64,000 nt of DNA from DASPNM01 sp035626515 (GTDB lineage: Bacteria > Bacteroidota > Bacteroidia > Chitinophagales > Chitinophagaceae), in assembly GCA_035626515.1 (NCBI GenBank), contig DASPNM010000019.1, positions 248,001 to 312,000 on the forward strand. Direction: 5' to 3'. This document shows, one piece after another, positions 43,074 to 50,471 of the stretch (position 1 is the first letter of the stretch; each line of letters starts with the position of its first letter). A program made the translations under genes and the position numbers. A model generated the notes under the pieces. That model made no database searches. It worked only from the letters and a program-made list of their open reading frames with translations, and was not told the DNA's origin.

Positions 43074-43583
43074 ATGAAAAAGCTTTTTCTTCTTGCCTGC
43101 ATCACAGCGGTCAGCCTCGTCGGCTTTTCCCAGAAATACGCGGTGATTGATACCCGCTATATCCTCGACCGCCTGCCGGAATATGCGCGGGCACAAAAGC
43201 AGCTCGACGATATCGCAAACGAGTGGCAAAAGGAAATTGACGGAAAGCAATCCGAGCTGGACCGTATGTACAAGGATTACGAGGCCGAGCAGGTCATGCT
43301 TAGCGAGGATTTGAAGAAAAAGCGTGAGGACCAGCTTTTCATCAAGGAGAAGGATTTGCGCGATTTGCAGCGCAAACGCTTTGGTTTTGAGGGGGATCTG
43401 TTCAAAAAGCGGCAGGAGTTGGTGAAGCCTATCCAGGACCGGGTCTATAACGCCGTGCAAAAGATCGCGATGCAGCGCGGGTATGATTTCGTTCTGGATA
43501 AAAGTGAGGGAATTACCATTATCTTTGCCGACCCAAAACTGGATAAGAGCGAGGATGTTCTGAAGGAACTGGGGATCCGCTAG
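43074..43583 (+). CDS. OmpH/Skp-family periplasmic chaperone, copy 1
   Basis: 169 residues with a signal peptide ending GFSQ. The OmpH pattern is clear: KYAVIDTRYILDRLPEYARAQKQLDDIA, then a long charged coiled coil (SELDRMYKDYEAEQVMLSEDLKKKRE), then IQDRVYNAVQKIAMQRGYDFVLDKSEG. Skp trimers hold unfolded outer-membrane proteins in the periplasm on the way to BamA, encoded 25 bases upstream. Confidence 0.9.
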   Translation: MKKLFLLACITAVSLVGFSQKYAVIDTRYILDRLPEYARAQKQLDDIANEWQKEIDGKQSELDRMYKDYEAEQVMLSEDLKKKREDQLFIKEKDLRDLQRKRFGFEGDLFKKRQELVKPIQDRVYNAVQKIAMQRGYDFVLDKSEGITIIFADPKLDKSEDVLKELGIR

Positions 43584-43660
43584 CCTGTTAAAAATCCCCG
43601 ATAAAGCAACGAAAACCGCTTCTCCAGACTCATATAATCAATCAAAACACATATTCCAAG

Positions 43661-44200
43661 ATGAAGAAATTATTTACCGTCGCTGCAGTGGCACTGGTTT
43701 TTGTTTTGGGCAGCGCAGGCGCTCACGCGCAAACCAAGATTGGATACATCAACGTGGATGTCGTGGTCGGTTACATGCCCGAGACCGCGAAGCTGGATTC
43801 GATCCTCGAGAAATTTCAATCAGACACCCTGAACCCGGAGTACGCCGCTCTGGTGCAGCGCTACCAGTTTGACGACAGCCTGTACCGGGATTCACTGAAA
43901 ACGCCGAAAGCAGTACGCGAAGAAATCGCCAAGAAACTTCCCGGCTATATTTACCAGATCCAAAACTGGCAGGCTATCGCCAACCAGGCGCTCGAGGGTA
44001 AGCAAAATGAGCTGCTTGCTCCGATTTACAACAAAGTGTACAATGCGATTCGTGCTATTGCAAAGGAGAAAGGCTATACCCATGTTTTCAGCAGGGACGC
44101 GGTTATTGTAGGCCCGGACGGCGACGACCTGCTGCCGCTTGTGGCGCAACGCTTAAAAATTACCATTCCCCAGAACGTTGGGCGACCAAGAACGAATTAA
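43661..44200 (+). CDS. OmpH/Skp-family periplasmic chaperone, copy 2
   Basis: 179 residues with a signal peptide ending AHAQ. The start of the domain, KIGYINVDVVVGYMPETAKLDSILEKFQ, and the end, IYNKVYNAIRAIAKEKGYTHVFSRDAV, match OmpH. The middle differs from copy 1: the coiled coil is less charged and carries an aspartate/tyrosine-rich segment (YQFDDSLYRDSLKTPKAVREEI). It is a tandem paralog of the preceding gene, probably with a partly different client set. A terminator follows. Confidence 0.88.
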   Translation: MKKLFTVAAVALVFVLGSAGAHAQTKIGYINVDVVVGYMPETAKLDSILEKFQSDTLNPEYAALVQRYQFDDSLYRDSLKTPKAVREEIAKKLPGYIYQIQNWQAIANQALEGKQNELLAPIYNKVYNAIRAIAKEKGYTHVFSRDAVIVGPDGDDLLPLVAQRLKITIPQNVGRPRTN

Positions 44201-44207
44201 AAAAAAG

Positions 44208-44229
44208 ATCCCGCTTCGGCGGGATTTTT
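44208..44229 (+). terminator. Intrinsic terminator after the second OmpH gene
   Basis: ATCCCGC (44208-44214), loop TTCG, GCGGGAT (44219-44225), then TTTTA. An A-tract on the left makes it potentially bidirectional. Confidence 0.85.
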
Positions 44230-44247
44230 ATTGCCCCAACCGCTGAG

Positions 44248-44255
44248 TATTTTTG
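44248..44255 (+). promoter_or_regulatory. -7 box TATTTTTG of murI
   Basis: An exact TAnnTTTG ending four bases before GTG 44259. A TTG in frame lies inside the box and cannot be the start. A leaderless mRNA is predicted. Confidence 0.6.
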
Positions 44256-44258
44256 TCT

Positions 44259-45128
44259 GTGGAGCAAACAGGTCCAATAGGAGTGTTCGATTCCGGTTAC
44301 GGTGGTCTTACCGTGCTGAAGGATCTGCTTGCGGAGCTGCCGCAATACGATTACATCTATCTCGGCGACAACGCCCGTGCTCCCTACGGGAACCGGTCTT
44401 TTCAATCGGTTTACCAGTATACCGTCGAATGTGTGCGGTGGTTTTTTAACCAGGATTGTCCATTGGTGATCCTCGCCTGCAACACCGCTTCGGCGAAAGC
44501 CCTTCGGAGCATTCAGCAGCAGGATCTTCCAAAAATTGCCCCCGACCGGCGCGTGCTGGGGGTAATTCGCCCTACAACGGAAGTGATCGGGGAACATTCC
44601 CGTTCGGGAAGCATCGGCATCCTGGCCACAGCCGGAACTGTTGCTTCTGAATCTTACCCAATTGAAATCGAAAAATTCTTCCCGCAGCTGAAAGTTTACC
44701 AGGAGGCCTGTCCTATGTGGGTGCCGCTGGTAGAGAACGGGGAGCATCTTTCACAAGGCGCCGATTATTTCGTCCGGAAGCACGTAGTCAATATTTTGGA
44801 AAAAGGGCCGCAGATCGACCTGCTGCTCCTTGCCTGTACTCATTATCCGCTCCTGGCAAATAAGATTCGCCAATACCTGCCGGAAAAGGTGAAGCTGCTC
44901 GCCCAGGGGGAGATCGTTGCCCGGAGCCTGGCCCACTACCTGCGGCGGCATCCGGAGATAGAGACACGCTGCCGGAAAGGGGGAGAACGACAGTTTTTCA
45001 CGACCGATTCGCCGGCAGACTTTGACAGTCATGCTCATATCTTTTTCGGCCAGCCGGTAAGCTCGACCCACGTTGATCTTGAGCAAGGTGGCTGGCCGAA
45101 AATCAGGCCTGCGGATTCGAGTTTTTAA
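44259..45128 (+). CDS. murI: Glutamate racemase
   Basis: Provides D-glutamate for peptidoglycan. 289 residues from GTG 44259, chosen because the promoter box ends four bases upstream and the family start PIGVFDSGYGGLTV follows at once. Both catalytic cysteines are present, in LACNTASA and LACTHYPLL, as is GDNARAPYGNRS. The C-terminal extension beyond about residue 265 is longer than in many MurI proteins, with no recognised role. Unlike the upstream genes it has its own promoter behind a terminator. Confidence 0.94.
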   Translation: MEQTGPIGVFDSGYGGLTVLKDLLAELPQYDYIYLGDNARAPYGNRSFQSVYQYTVECVRWFFNQDCPLVILACNTASAKALRSIQQQDLPKIAPDRRVLGVIRPTTEVIGEHSRSGSIGILATAGTVASESYPIEIEKFFPQLKVYQEACPMWVPLVENGEHLSQGADYFVRKHVVNILEKGPQIDLLLLACTHYPLLANKIRQYLPEKVKLLAQGEIVARSLAHYLRRHPEIETRCRKGGERQFFTTDSPADFDSHAHIFFGQPVSSTHVDLEQGGWPKIRPADSSF

Positions 45129-45140
45129 CCGCCAAACACT

Positions 45141-45148
45141 TACCTTTG
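45141..45148 (+). promoter_or_regulatory. -7 box TACCTTTG of rpmH
   Basis: An exact TAnnTTTG, giving a leader of about 70 bases before ATG 45225. Confidence 0.55.
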
Positions 45149-45224
45149 CGGTCCTTTAATCCCGTCCGGAAAAAAGCTCCGGGACGCGGACGAGCGGAAG
45201 ATTGTAAACGGCAAAACTGAACGC

Positions 45225-45380
45225 ATGAAAAGGACTTATCAACCCCACCGCCGGCGCAGGAAAACGGTGCATGGATTCCGGAAGCGGATGCAGACCGCCA
45301 ATGGCCGTAAGGTGCTGGCGAGCCGTCGCAGAAAAGGCAGGAAGAAGCTGACTGTTTCCGACGAAAGAAAATTAAAATAA
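45225..45380 (+). CDS. rpmH: 50S ribosomal protein L34
   Basis: 51 residues beginning MKRTYQPHRRRRKTVHGFRK, with MQTANGRKVLASRRRKGRKKL at the core, the full L34 signature. The short C-terminal extension (TVSDERKLK) is usual in Bacteroidota. It lies in the standard order rpmH-rnpA-yidD. A hairpin follows the stop. Confidence 0.97.
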   Translation: MKRTYQPHRRRRKTVHGFRKRMQTANGRKVLASRRRKGRKKLTVSDERKLK

Positions 45381-45405
45381 TACCGCGCGAGCGGTAACGA
45401 ATGCA

Positions 45406-45441
45406 AATAGTCCCGTCGCAAGCCGGGACTATTCTATTTTT
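45406..45441 (+). terminator. Intrinsic terminator after rpmH
   Basis: AATAGTCCCG (45406-45415) and CGGGACTATT (45424-45433) form a perfect 10-bp stem with an eight-base loop, followed by CTATTTTT. The T-tract is at the same time part of the -7 box of rnpA. Confidence 0.75.
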
Positions 45442-45442
45442 G
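45435..45442 (+). promoter_or_regulatory. -7 box TATTTTTG of rnpA
   Basis: An exact TAnnTTTG ending four bases before ATG 45447. It overlaps the T-tract of the rpmH terminator, so the same bases can end one transcript and start the next. Confidence 0.6.
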
Positions 45443-45446
45443 TGAG

Positions 45447-45833
45447 ATGGCAAAATCCTTCACGCTAAGCAAAGAGGAGCGGTTGAAAAGCAGGAAAGCG
45501 ATTGCAGAGCTCTTTGACAAAGGAAGGAAAATCCCGATGTCGCCTTTTCTCGCCTATTACCTGTTCCGCGACGTCTCCGCGGCAAAGCCCGTGCGCATGG
45601 GTGTCGGGGTCAGCGGACGTAATTTCAGAAAAGCCGTGGACCGGAACCGCATTAAGCGTCTCACCCGGGAAGCGTTTCGTCTGCAGAAGCCCGGGCTACA
45701 GGAAATTCTTGGAAAAAAGGCAAGTTCACTCGACTTATTCCTGATCTATACAGGACGTGAGCTCCCCGTTTTCGAAGAAGTCTTTTCTTCGGTCGGCCGG
45801 ATCATTCAGAAACTCAATGTTGCGGCAGAATGA
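45447..45833 (+). CDS. rnpA: Ribonuclease P protein component
   Basis: 128 residues; the protein subunit of RNase P, which trims the 5' ends of tRNAs. The start FTLSKEERLKSRKAIAELFDKG and the RNR helix (FRKAVDRNRIKRLTREAFR) are diagnostic. The stop overlaps the yidD start (ATGA). It has its own promoter at the terminator of rpmH. Confidence 0.95.
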   Translation: MAKSFTLSKEERLKSRKAIAELFDKGRKIPMSPFLAYYLFRDVSAAKPVRMGVGVSGRNFRKAVDRNRIKRLTREAFRLQKPGLQEILGKKASSLDLFLIYTGRELPVFEEVFSSVGRIIQKLNVAAE

Positions 45834-46060
45834 AAAACCTGCTCCGGATTCTCAGCCTTCCTTTTATTGCGCTGATCAAGGTCTACCAATGGATTCTGTC
45901 TCCCTGGCTCGGTGCCCGCTGCCGGTTCACTCCCACCTGTTCCCATTATGCGCTCGAGGCCCTGAAAAAATACGGGTTGTTCAAAGGCCTTTGGCTGGCG
46001 GCGCGGAGGCTGAGCCGCTGTCATCCCTGGGGAGGAAGCGGTTACGATCCCGTTCCGTAA
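45830..46060 (+). CDS. yidD: Membrane protein insertion efficiency factor YidD
   Basis: 76 residues. The hallmark is LIKVYQWILSPWLGARCRFTPTCSHYALEALKKYG with its three conserved cysteines, then HPWGGSGYDPVP. YidD assists YidC-dependent membrane protein insertion. It is translationally coupled to rnpA. yidC, the usual next gene, is not here; a superoxide dismutase gene converges instead. Confidence 0.95.
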   Translation: MKNLLRILSLPFIALIKVYQWILSPWLGARCRFTPTCSHYALEALKKYGLFKGLWLAARRLSRCHPWGGSGYDPVP

Positions 46061-46064
46061 TTCT

Positions 46065-46661
46065 TCAGAATCTTTCCTCAACTTTTTTCCAGTCAATCAC
46101 ATTCCAGATAGCTGCGAGGTAGTCCGGTCGCTTGTTCTGGTACTTGAGGTAATACGCGTGTTCCCATACGTCCACGCCGAGAATGGGAACTCCTTTCGTT
46201 TCGGCCACATCCATGAGCGGGTTGTCCTGGTTGGGCGTTGAGGAAATATCTAGTGTTCCGTCGGGTTTCACGATCAGCCAAACCCAGCCACTGCCAAAGC
46301 GGGCAATCCCGGCCTGGACGAATTTGGTCTTGAACTCATCGAACGATCCAAATGCGCTGTTGATTGCATCTGAAAGTTTTCCCGAGGGTTGGGCTCCTTC
46401 GTTGCGTGCGAGGGTGTTCCAGAAAAAAGTGTGGTTCCAGTGACCACCGCCGTTATTACGTACCGCAGGGGAGATGGTTCCAGCATGCTCGATCAGATCC
46501 TCGAGCGTCTTGTTCTCATGGGGCGTGCCCGAAATCGCCTTGTTGAGGTTGTCAACGTACGCCTGGTGATGTTTTCCGTGATGGATCTCCATGGTGCGGG
46601 CATCGATGTAAGGTTCGAGGGCGTCGTACGCATAAGGAAGTGGAGGTAATGTGAAAGGCAT
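46065..46661 (-). CDS. Superoxide dismutase (Fe/Mn family, Mn-type residues)
   Basis: 198 residues from ATG 46661. The metal ligands are H27 (IHHGKHH), H77 (WNHTFFW), D164 and H168 (DVWEHAYY). The glycines before WNH and glutamine Q145 (NQDNPL) are the pattern of Mn-dependent enzymes, although cambialistic members exist. It has no signal peptide, so it is cytoplasmic. A TAATTTTG box at 46716-46723 on the minus strand gives a leader of about 50 bases. Confidence 0.94.
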   Translation of the reverse strand: MPFTLPPLPYAYDALEPYIDARTMEIHHGKHHQAYVDNLNKAISGTPHENKTLEDLIEHAGTISPAVRNNGGGHWNHTFFWNTLARNEGAQPSGKLSDAINSAFGSFDEFKTKFVQAGIARFGSGWVWLIVKPDGTLDISSTPNQDNPLMDVAETKGVPILGVDVWEHAYYLKYQNKRPDYLAAIWNVIDWKKVEERF

Positions 46662-46715
46662 AGTCAATGGTTTTAGGTATTAACTGAATTGGTCTGTCGG
46701 TTTCTGATTGCCTAA

Positions 46716-46723
46716 CAAAATTA
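46716..46723 (-). promoter_or_regulatory. -7 box TAATTTTG of the superoxide dismutase gene
   Basis: An exact TAnnTTTG on the minus strand, 54 bases upstream of ATG 46661. Confidence 0.45.
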
Positions 46724-46792
46724 CTGGGCCGCGGTTGTAACGTAGGGTCTTAAAACCCAATACTTCCAAATTTCGAAAACAGCGGATGGCTA

Positions 46793-47107
46793 TCATCGTT
46801 TCCGCGCCATGCTGCGGAGGCGGTTCCATTTTTTCCCTTTTTCCGTAAACGTTTCCACCACCCCACGGCTTTCTAGGTCAAGCCGTACGGAAATGGTGTA
46901 CCACTGGATCGAACCTTTGAACTGCGGCCATTCTTTCCGGATAGTCTTGACGACATCATCGGTCAGTTGCGTAAATGTTTTGCCAGGGCTGCCCCTGAGG
47001 CTGCGGAGGATGGCATCTTTAAAACGCCGGTGGGTTTCTGTGTCAATCTTCATTTCCCTCCGGCTGACTGGATGGGTGATCGTGCTTTTTGCTGTTGCTT
47101 TGGTCAT
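46793..47107 (-). CDS. Small protein resembling the DUF6958 family
   Basis: 104 residues, basic. HRRFKDAILRSLRGSPGKTFTQLTDDVVKTIRKEWPQFKGSIQWYTISVRLDLESRGVVETF reads like a winged-helix fold, with WYT-x-VRLDLE-x-RG as the most conserved part, as I recall for DUF6958. A nucleic-acid-binding role is possible but not shown. It sits 18 bases after the deaminase gene on the same strand. Confidence 0.65.
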   Translation of the reverse strand: MTKATAKSTITHPVSRREMKIDTETHRRFKDAILRSLRGSPGKTFTQLTDDVVKTIRKEWPQFKGSIQWYTISVRLDLESRGVVETFTEKGKKWNRLRSMARKR

Positions 47108-47125
47108 AGAATGATTGTTCGATGG

Positions 47126-47563
47126 TTAGCGCCTGTTTTGAAAAAATTCGCGCATCAATTTAGCACATTCGTCCTGCAGTACGCCCCGCACGAGCTCGGT
47201 TTTTGGATGAAATGGCCAGTTGCTCGCGGTTACCCGCCGATACCCGTTTTTTTCATCCGGAGCTCCATAGACCAGCTTGCGCAGCTTGCTCCAGTAAAGT
47301 GCACCGGCGCACATCAGGCAGGGCTCAATCGTCACATAGAGCGTCGCTTCCGGCAGGTATTTGCTTCCCAGGGAATGGAAGGCAGACGTGAGGGCGATCA
47401 TTTCCGCGTGGGCTGTCGGATCATTCAGCCGTTCGGTCATGTTGTGGCCTCGCGCAATGACCCTGTCATTCACAACCACCAGCGCCCCGACTGGGATTTC
47501 CTCATCTGCCATCGCCTTGCGTGCTTCGCGGAGAGCCTGCATCATGAAATATTCATCGGTCAT
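47126..47563 (-). CDS. Nucleoside deaminase, TadA-like
   Basis: 145 residues of the CDA-fold zinc deaminase group: HAE at 52-54 and PCLMC at 81-85 bind zinc, with E54 as the proton shuttle. The closest match is tRNA-specific adenosine deaminase TadA (wobble inosine in tRNA-Arg), given DPTAHAEMIAL and YVTIEPCLMCAGAL. Guanine deaminases share these motifs, so tadA is likely but not certain. A TACCTTCG box at 47570-47577 ends six bases before the ATG. Confidence 0.9.
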   Translation of the reverse strand: MTDEYFMMQALREARKAMADEEIPVGALVVVNDRVIARGHNMTERLNDPTAHAEMIALTSAFHSLGSKYLPEATLYVTIEPCLMCAGALYWSKLRKLVYGAPDEKNGYRRVTASNWPFHPKTELVRGVLQDECAKLMREFFQNRR

Positions 47564-47569
47564 GCTTCC

Positions 47570-47577
47570 CGAAGGTA
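47570..47577 (-). promoter_or_regulatory. Variant -7 box TACCTTCG of the deaminase gene
   Basis: TAnnTTCG on the minus strand, six bases before ATG 47563. The same TTCG variant stands before typA (27382-27389) and the FAH gene (730-737). Confidence 0.35.
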
Positions 47578-47591
47578 AACACGATTGCGAT

Positions 47592-48059
47592 CTAGCCGCT
47601 GACCGGGTGTTTGTGTTTCTGATAAAGTCCTTTGAGCTCGCCCCTGGCCAGTACGTGTCCTTCCATGGCGCGAAGGAGCTCGTCCTTTGATGACCCGGCC
47701 AGCAGGTCTATCTCACAGTCGAGTGCGAACACCCTGAAGAAATACCGGTGTACACCCGAAGGTGGACAAGGCCCTCCGTAACCGGTTTTTCCAAAGCCGT
47801 TCGTTCCGCTGATGCCCGGGTTGCTTCGTTCACCAATCGCTTCATTGGGCGGAATATTCCACACAACCCAATGATCGAACACCCCGCGTGGTGCATCGGG
47901 ATCTTCCATGATAAGCGCGAGGGTGCGCGTTCCTTCCGGGATATTGCGAATAGTCAACGGAGGATTGATGTCATCCCCCTCACAGGTGTATTTGGGAGGA
48001 ATGTGCCCATTCTCACTAAAAACAGTAGAGATCACCTGCATTTCATGATCCTTGGCCAT
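47592..48059 (-). CDS. YbhB/YbcL family Raf-kinase-inhibitor-like protein
   Basis: 155 residues of the PEBP family. The signature is PPKYTCEGDDINPPLTIRNIPEGTRTLALIMEDPDAPRGVFDHWVVWNIPP, with the ligand-site D-x-D-A-P and the later GYGGPCPPSGVHRYFFRVFALD. No signal peptide is seen, so it is cytoplasmic. Bacterial members bind phosphate or anionic ligands, with unknown physiology. Confidence 0.93.
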   Translation of the reverse strand: MAKDHEMQVISTVFSENGHIPPKYTCEGDDINPPLTIRNIPEGTRTLALIMEDPDAPRGVFDHWVVWNIPPNEAIGERSNPGISGTNGFGKTGYGGPCPPSGVHRYFFRVFALDCEIDLLAGSSKDELLRAMEGHVLARGELKGLYQKHKHPVSG

Positions 48060-48142
48060 AAGCTGTTTTTAGGTCACATCGTTCACAAAATGTGCCGTTT
48101 TCAAAGGCCGACGGGAAGTCTGAATTATATTATCTTACGAGC

Positions 48143-49516
48143 ATGGACTTCATTCACCACCTTGAAGCAATCCGCCAGTTTTTCGATTCTGGTGCTACGA
48201 GGTCATTTGAGTTTCGCAGGCGCCAGCTGCGTGCGCTCAGGGACTCAATTCTGAAACATGAGCAGGATCTTTATGAAGCACTGGACGCAGACCTCAAAAA
48301 AAATCCGGAAGAAAGCTGGGTGACTGAATTGGGACTCGTACTGTCCGAGCTGCGTGCCGCGATGCGCAACCTCAAACGCTGGATGGCGCCAGAGCGCACG
48401 AAAACCAATCTCGTCAACCTCCCCTCTCGAAGTTGGGTGATCAAAGAGCCACTCGGGGTGGTGCTGATTGTCGGGCCATGGAATTACCCGGTGCAGCTTC
48501 TTCTGAATCCGCTCGTGGGCGCCATAGCTGCCGGCAATTGTGTGGTGCTGAAGCCCAGCGAGTTTGCTCCAGCCACGGCTTCCGTTTTAAAAAAGATTAT
48601 CGAAGACGTTTTTCCTGCGGAATATATATACTTTCTAGAGGGCGATGGGTCACGAGTGATCCCTCCCATGCTGGAGCAGTTTCGGTTTGATCACTTATTC
48701 TACACAGGCACTACAACCGTAGGACGTCTTATCTACAAAATGGCAGCGGACAAACTGGTACCTGTCACGCTTGAGCTGGGAGGTAAAACACCTTGCGTGG
48801 TAGAAAATGACGCGAACATCCGGGTCGCAGCGCGCCGCATTGCAGTCACTACGTTCTCCAACGCGGGCCAGATGTGCGTCGCTCCCGATTACGTGCTGGT
48901 GCATGACTCGAGAAAAGAAGAGCTCATCCGGGAACTGGCGCGGGCAACGCGCGCCTTTTTTTCGGAAAATCCGGAAAAGGATTATCACTACGGGCGCATC
49001 GTGAACGAGAAACATTTCCAACGACTGGTCGGCTACCTCGAACAGGGAAAGATCGTTTTCGGCGGCAGGCACCAGCGGGAAAAACTGTTTATTGAGCCAA
49101 CGATCCTCACGGACGTAAGCCTGGATTCACCCGTCATGCGCGAAGAGATCTTTGGTCCGATTCTCCCTGTGCTTCCTTTCAGCACGTCCGAAGAAGCCAA
49201 ACGCATCGTACGTCGCAATCCGGACCCCCTCGCTTTGTACGTGTTCACTTCGAGCAGGTTGAAGGAAAAAGACTGGCTGGAAACCGTTCCTTTCGGCGGG
49301 GGCTGTGTGAACAACGCGAGCTGGCACATCACGAATTACAATCTGCCTTTTGGCGGCCGGGGAGCCAGCGGCAGCGGAAGCTACCACGGAAAGTATTCCT
49401 TCGATACCTTCACGCATCGAAAGGCGGTAATGAAAACCCCAACCTGGTTTGATCCCGCGGTAAAGTATCCGCCCTTCCGGGGAAAATTAGGGTTGTTCCG
49501 GCGCGTGATTCGCTGA
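48143..49516 (+). CDS. Aldehyde dehydrogenase (class 3 / fatty-aldehyde type)
   Basis: 457 residues from ATG 48143; the open frame starts earlier, but this ATG opens the domain and lies four bases after TATCTTAC-G. The catalytic residues are E211 (LELGGKTPCVV) and C245 (NAGQMCVAPDY). NAD contacts are GPWNYPVQLLLNPL and FTGTTTVGR-like FYTGTTTVGR. The short length and PFGGRGASGSGSYHGKYSFDTFTHRKAV end place it with class 3/AlkH-like enzymes that oxidise medium- or long-chain aldehydes. The peroxidase gene follows after six bases. Confidence 0.93.
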   Translation: MDFIHHLEAIRQFFDSGATRSFEFRRRQLRALRDSILKHEQDLYEALDADLKKNPEESWVTELGLVLSELRAAMRNLKRWMAPERTKTNLVNLPSRSWVIKEPLGVVLIVGPWNYPVQLLLNPLVGAIAAGNCVVLKPSEFAPATASVLKKIIEDVFPAEYIYFLEGDGSRVIPPMLEQFRFDHLFYTGTTTVGRLIYKMAADKLVPVTLELGGKTPCVVENDANIRVAARRIAVTTFSNAGQMCVAPDYVLVHDSRKEELIRELARATRAFFSENPEKDYHYGRIVNEKHFQRLVGYLEQGKIVFGGRHQREKLFIEPTILTDVSLDSPVMREEIFGPILPVLPFSTSEEAKRIVRRNPDPLALYVFTSSRLKEKDWLETVPFGGGCVNNASWHITNYNLPFGGRGASGSGSYHGKYSFDTFTHRKAVMKTPTWFDPAVKYPPFRGKLGLFRRVIR

Positions 49517-49522
49517 CAGGCC

Positions 49523-50200
49523 ATGAAGAAGCTCAGGAAAATACTGCTGGTTATCTGCATGCTCCTTATCGTATTCGCAGGTTACGTGGAGCTTGTGAAC
49601 TGGAATTCAAAAGGAATGACGTACAGGCAAAAATTGCTGAAAGCTGTTTATCCCGTATGGATGTGGCTGGGTCGTCTCACGAACCGGAATGCGGTTCAGT
49701 TGAGCAATCCGGGGGCTCAGCCCAAACAGTCATTTTATTCACTGAAAGCCGAGCTAAATGACGGACGCGTTCTCGATTTCGAAACCCTGAAAGGGAAAAA
49801 AGTGCTCATTGTGAATACCGCGAGCGACTGTGGCTACACCACCCAATACTCCCAGCTGCAGAAGCTTTATGAGTCGCGCGGCGGCAAACTCGAAATAATC
49901 GGTTTCCCCGCCAACGATTTTAAAAACCAGGAGAAGGGAACTGACTCCGAAATTGCTGAGTTCTGCCGCCGGAATTTTGGAGTGAACTTTCCTATCGCGA
50001 AAAAGACAAGCGTCCGCCCTTCGACCCACCAACATCCGGTGTTTCAGTGGCTCACCGACGCGGCACTCAATGGCTGGAACAGCCAGGCTCCTACGTGGAA
50101 TTTTACCAAGTATCTGGTCAGCGAGCAGGGCCTGCTTACCCACTGCTTCGGGCCCTCGGTCTCACCGCTCGGCCGCGCCGTGCTGCAGCATATTGAATAA
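49523..50200 (+). CDS. Membrane-anchored glutathione-peroxidase-like protein
   Basis: 225 residues. An N-terminal membrane segment (ILLVICMLLIVFAGYVELV) and a linker of about 50 residues precede a GPx-fold domain: peroxidatic C103 (VNTASDCGYTTQY), FPANDFKNQEKGT, and W in TWNFTKYLV. The usual Gln of FP-x-NQF is Asp here, and no resolving Cys follows the FP motif, so the electron donor is unclear. It probably reduces peroxides in the periplasm or at the membrane. It is cotranscribed with the aldehyde dehydrogenase, which suggests lipid peroxide and aldehyde detoxification. Confidence 0.85.
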   Translation: MKKLRKILLVICMLLIVFAGYVELVNWNSKGMTYRQKLLKAVYPVWMWLGRLTNRNAVQLSNPGAQPKQSFYSLKAELNDGRVLDFETLKGKKVLIVNTASDCGYTTQYSQLQKLYESRGGKLEIIGFPANDFKNQEKGTDSEIAEFCRRNFGVNFPIAKKTSVRPSTHQHPVFQWLTDAALNGWNSQAPTWNFTKYLVSEQGLLTHCFGPSVSPLGRAVLQHIE

Positions 50201-50222
50201 CTTTAATCAGAAAATATTCAAC

Positions 50223-50468
50223 ATGGCTTACAATGACCTGATCGGCACCATTGGAGTGGCGGTGATTTTGCTCGCCTATTTCCTCAATACCACTTCCATG
50301 ATCGAGAAGAACGGCCGCCTGTACTATGTGATGAACATCGTTGGAGCTGCGCTGGCAACTTATGCAGCCCTGCTGATCAACTATTGGCCTTTTGTGATCC
50401 TGGAAGCCGCCTGGACGCTGGTTTCGATTTACGGTTTGATGAAGCTGATGCGAATAAAAATGACCTGA
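50223..50468 (+). CDS. Small membrane protein of the CBU_0592 type
   Basis: 81 residues from ATG 50223, with three hydrophobic segments. GTIGVAVILLAYFLNT, YYVMNIVGAALATYAALL and PFVILEAAWTLVSIYGLMKL follow the CBU_0592-like domain. The function is unknown. It is 23 bases after the peroxidase gene and probably in the same transcript. Confidence 0.8.
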   Translation: MAYNDLIGTIGVAVILLAYFLNTTSMIEKNGRLYYVMNIVGAALATYAALLINYWPFVILEAAWTLVSIYGLMKLMRIKMT

Positions 50469-50471
50469 AGA

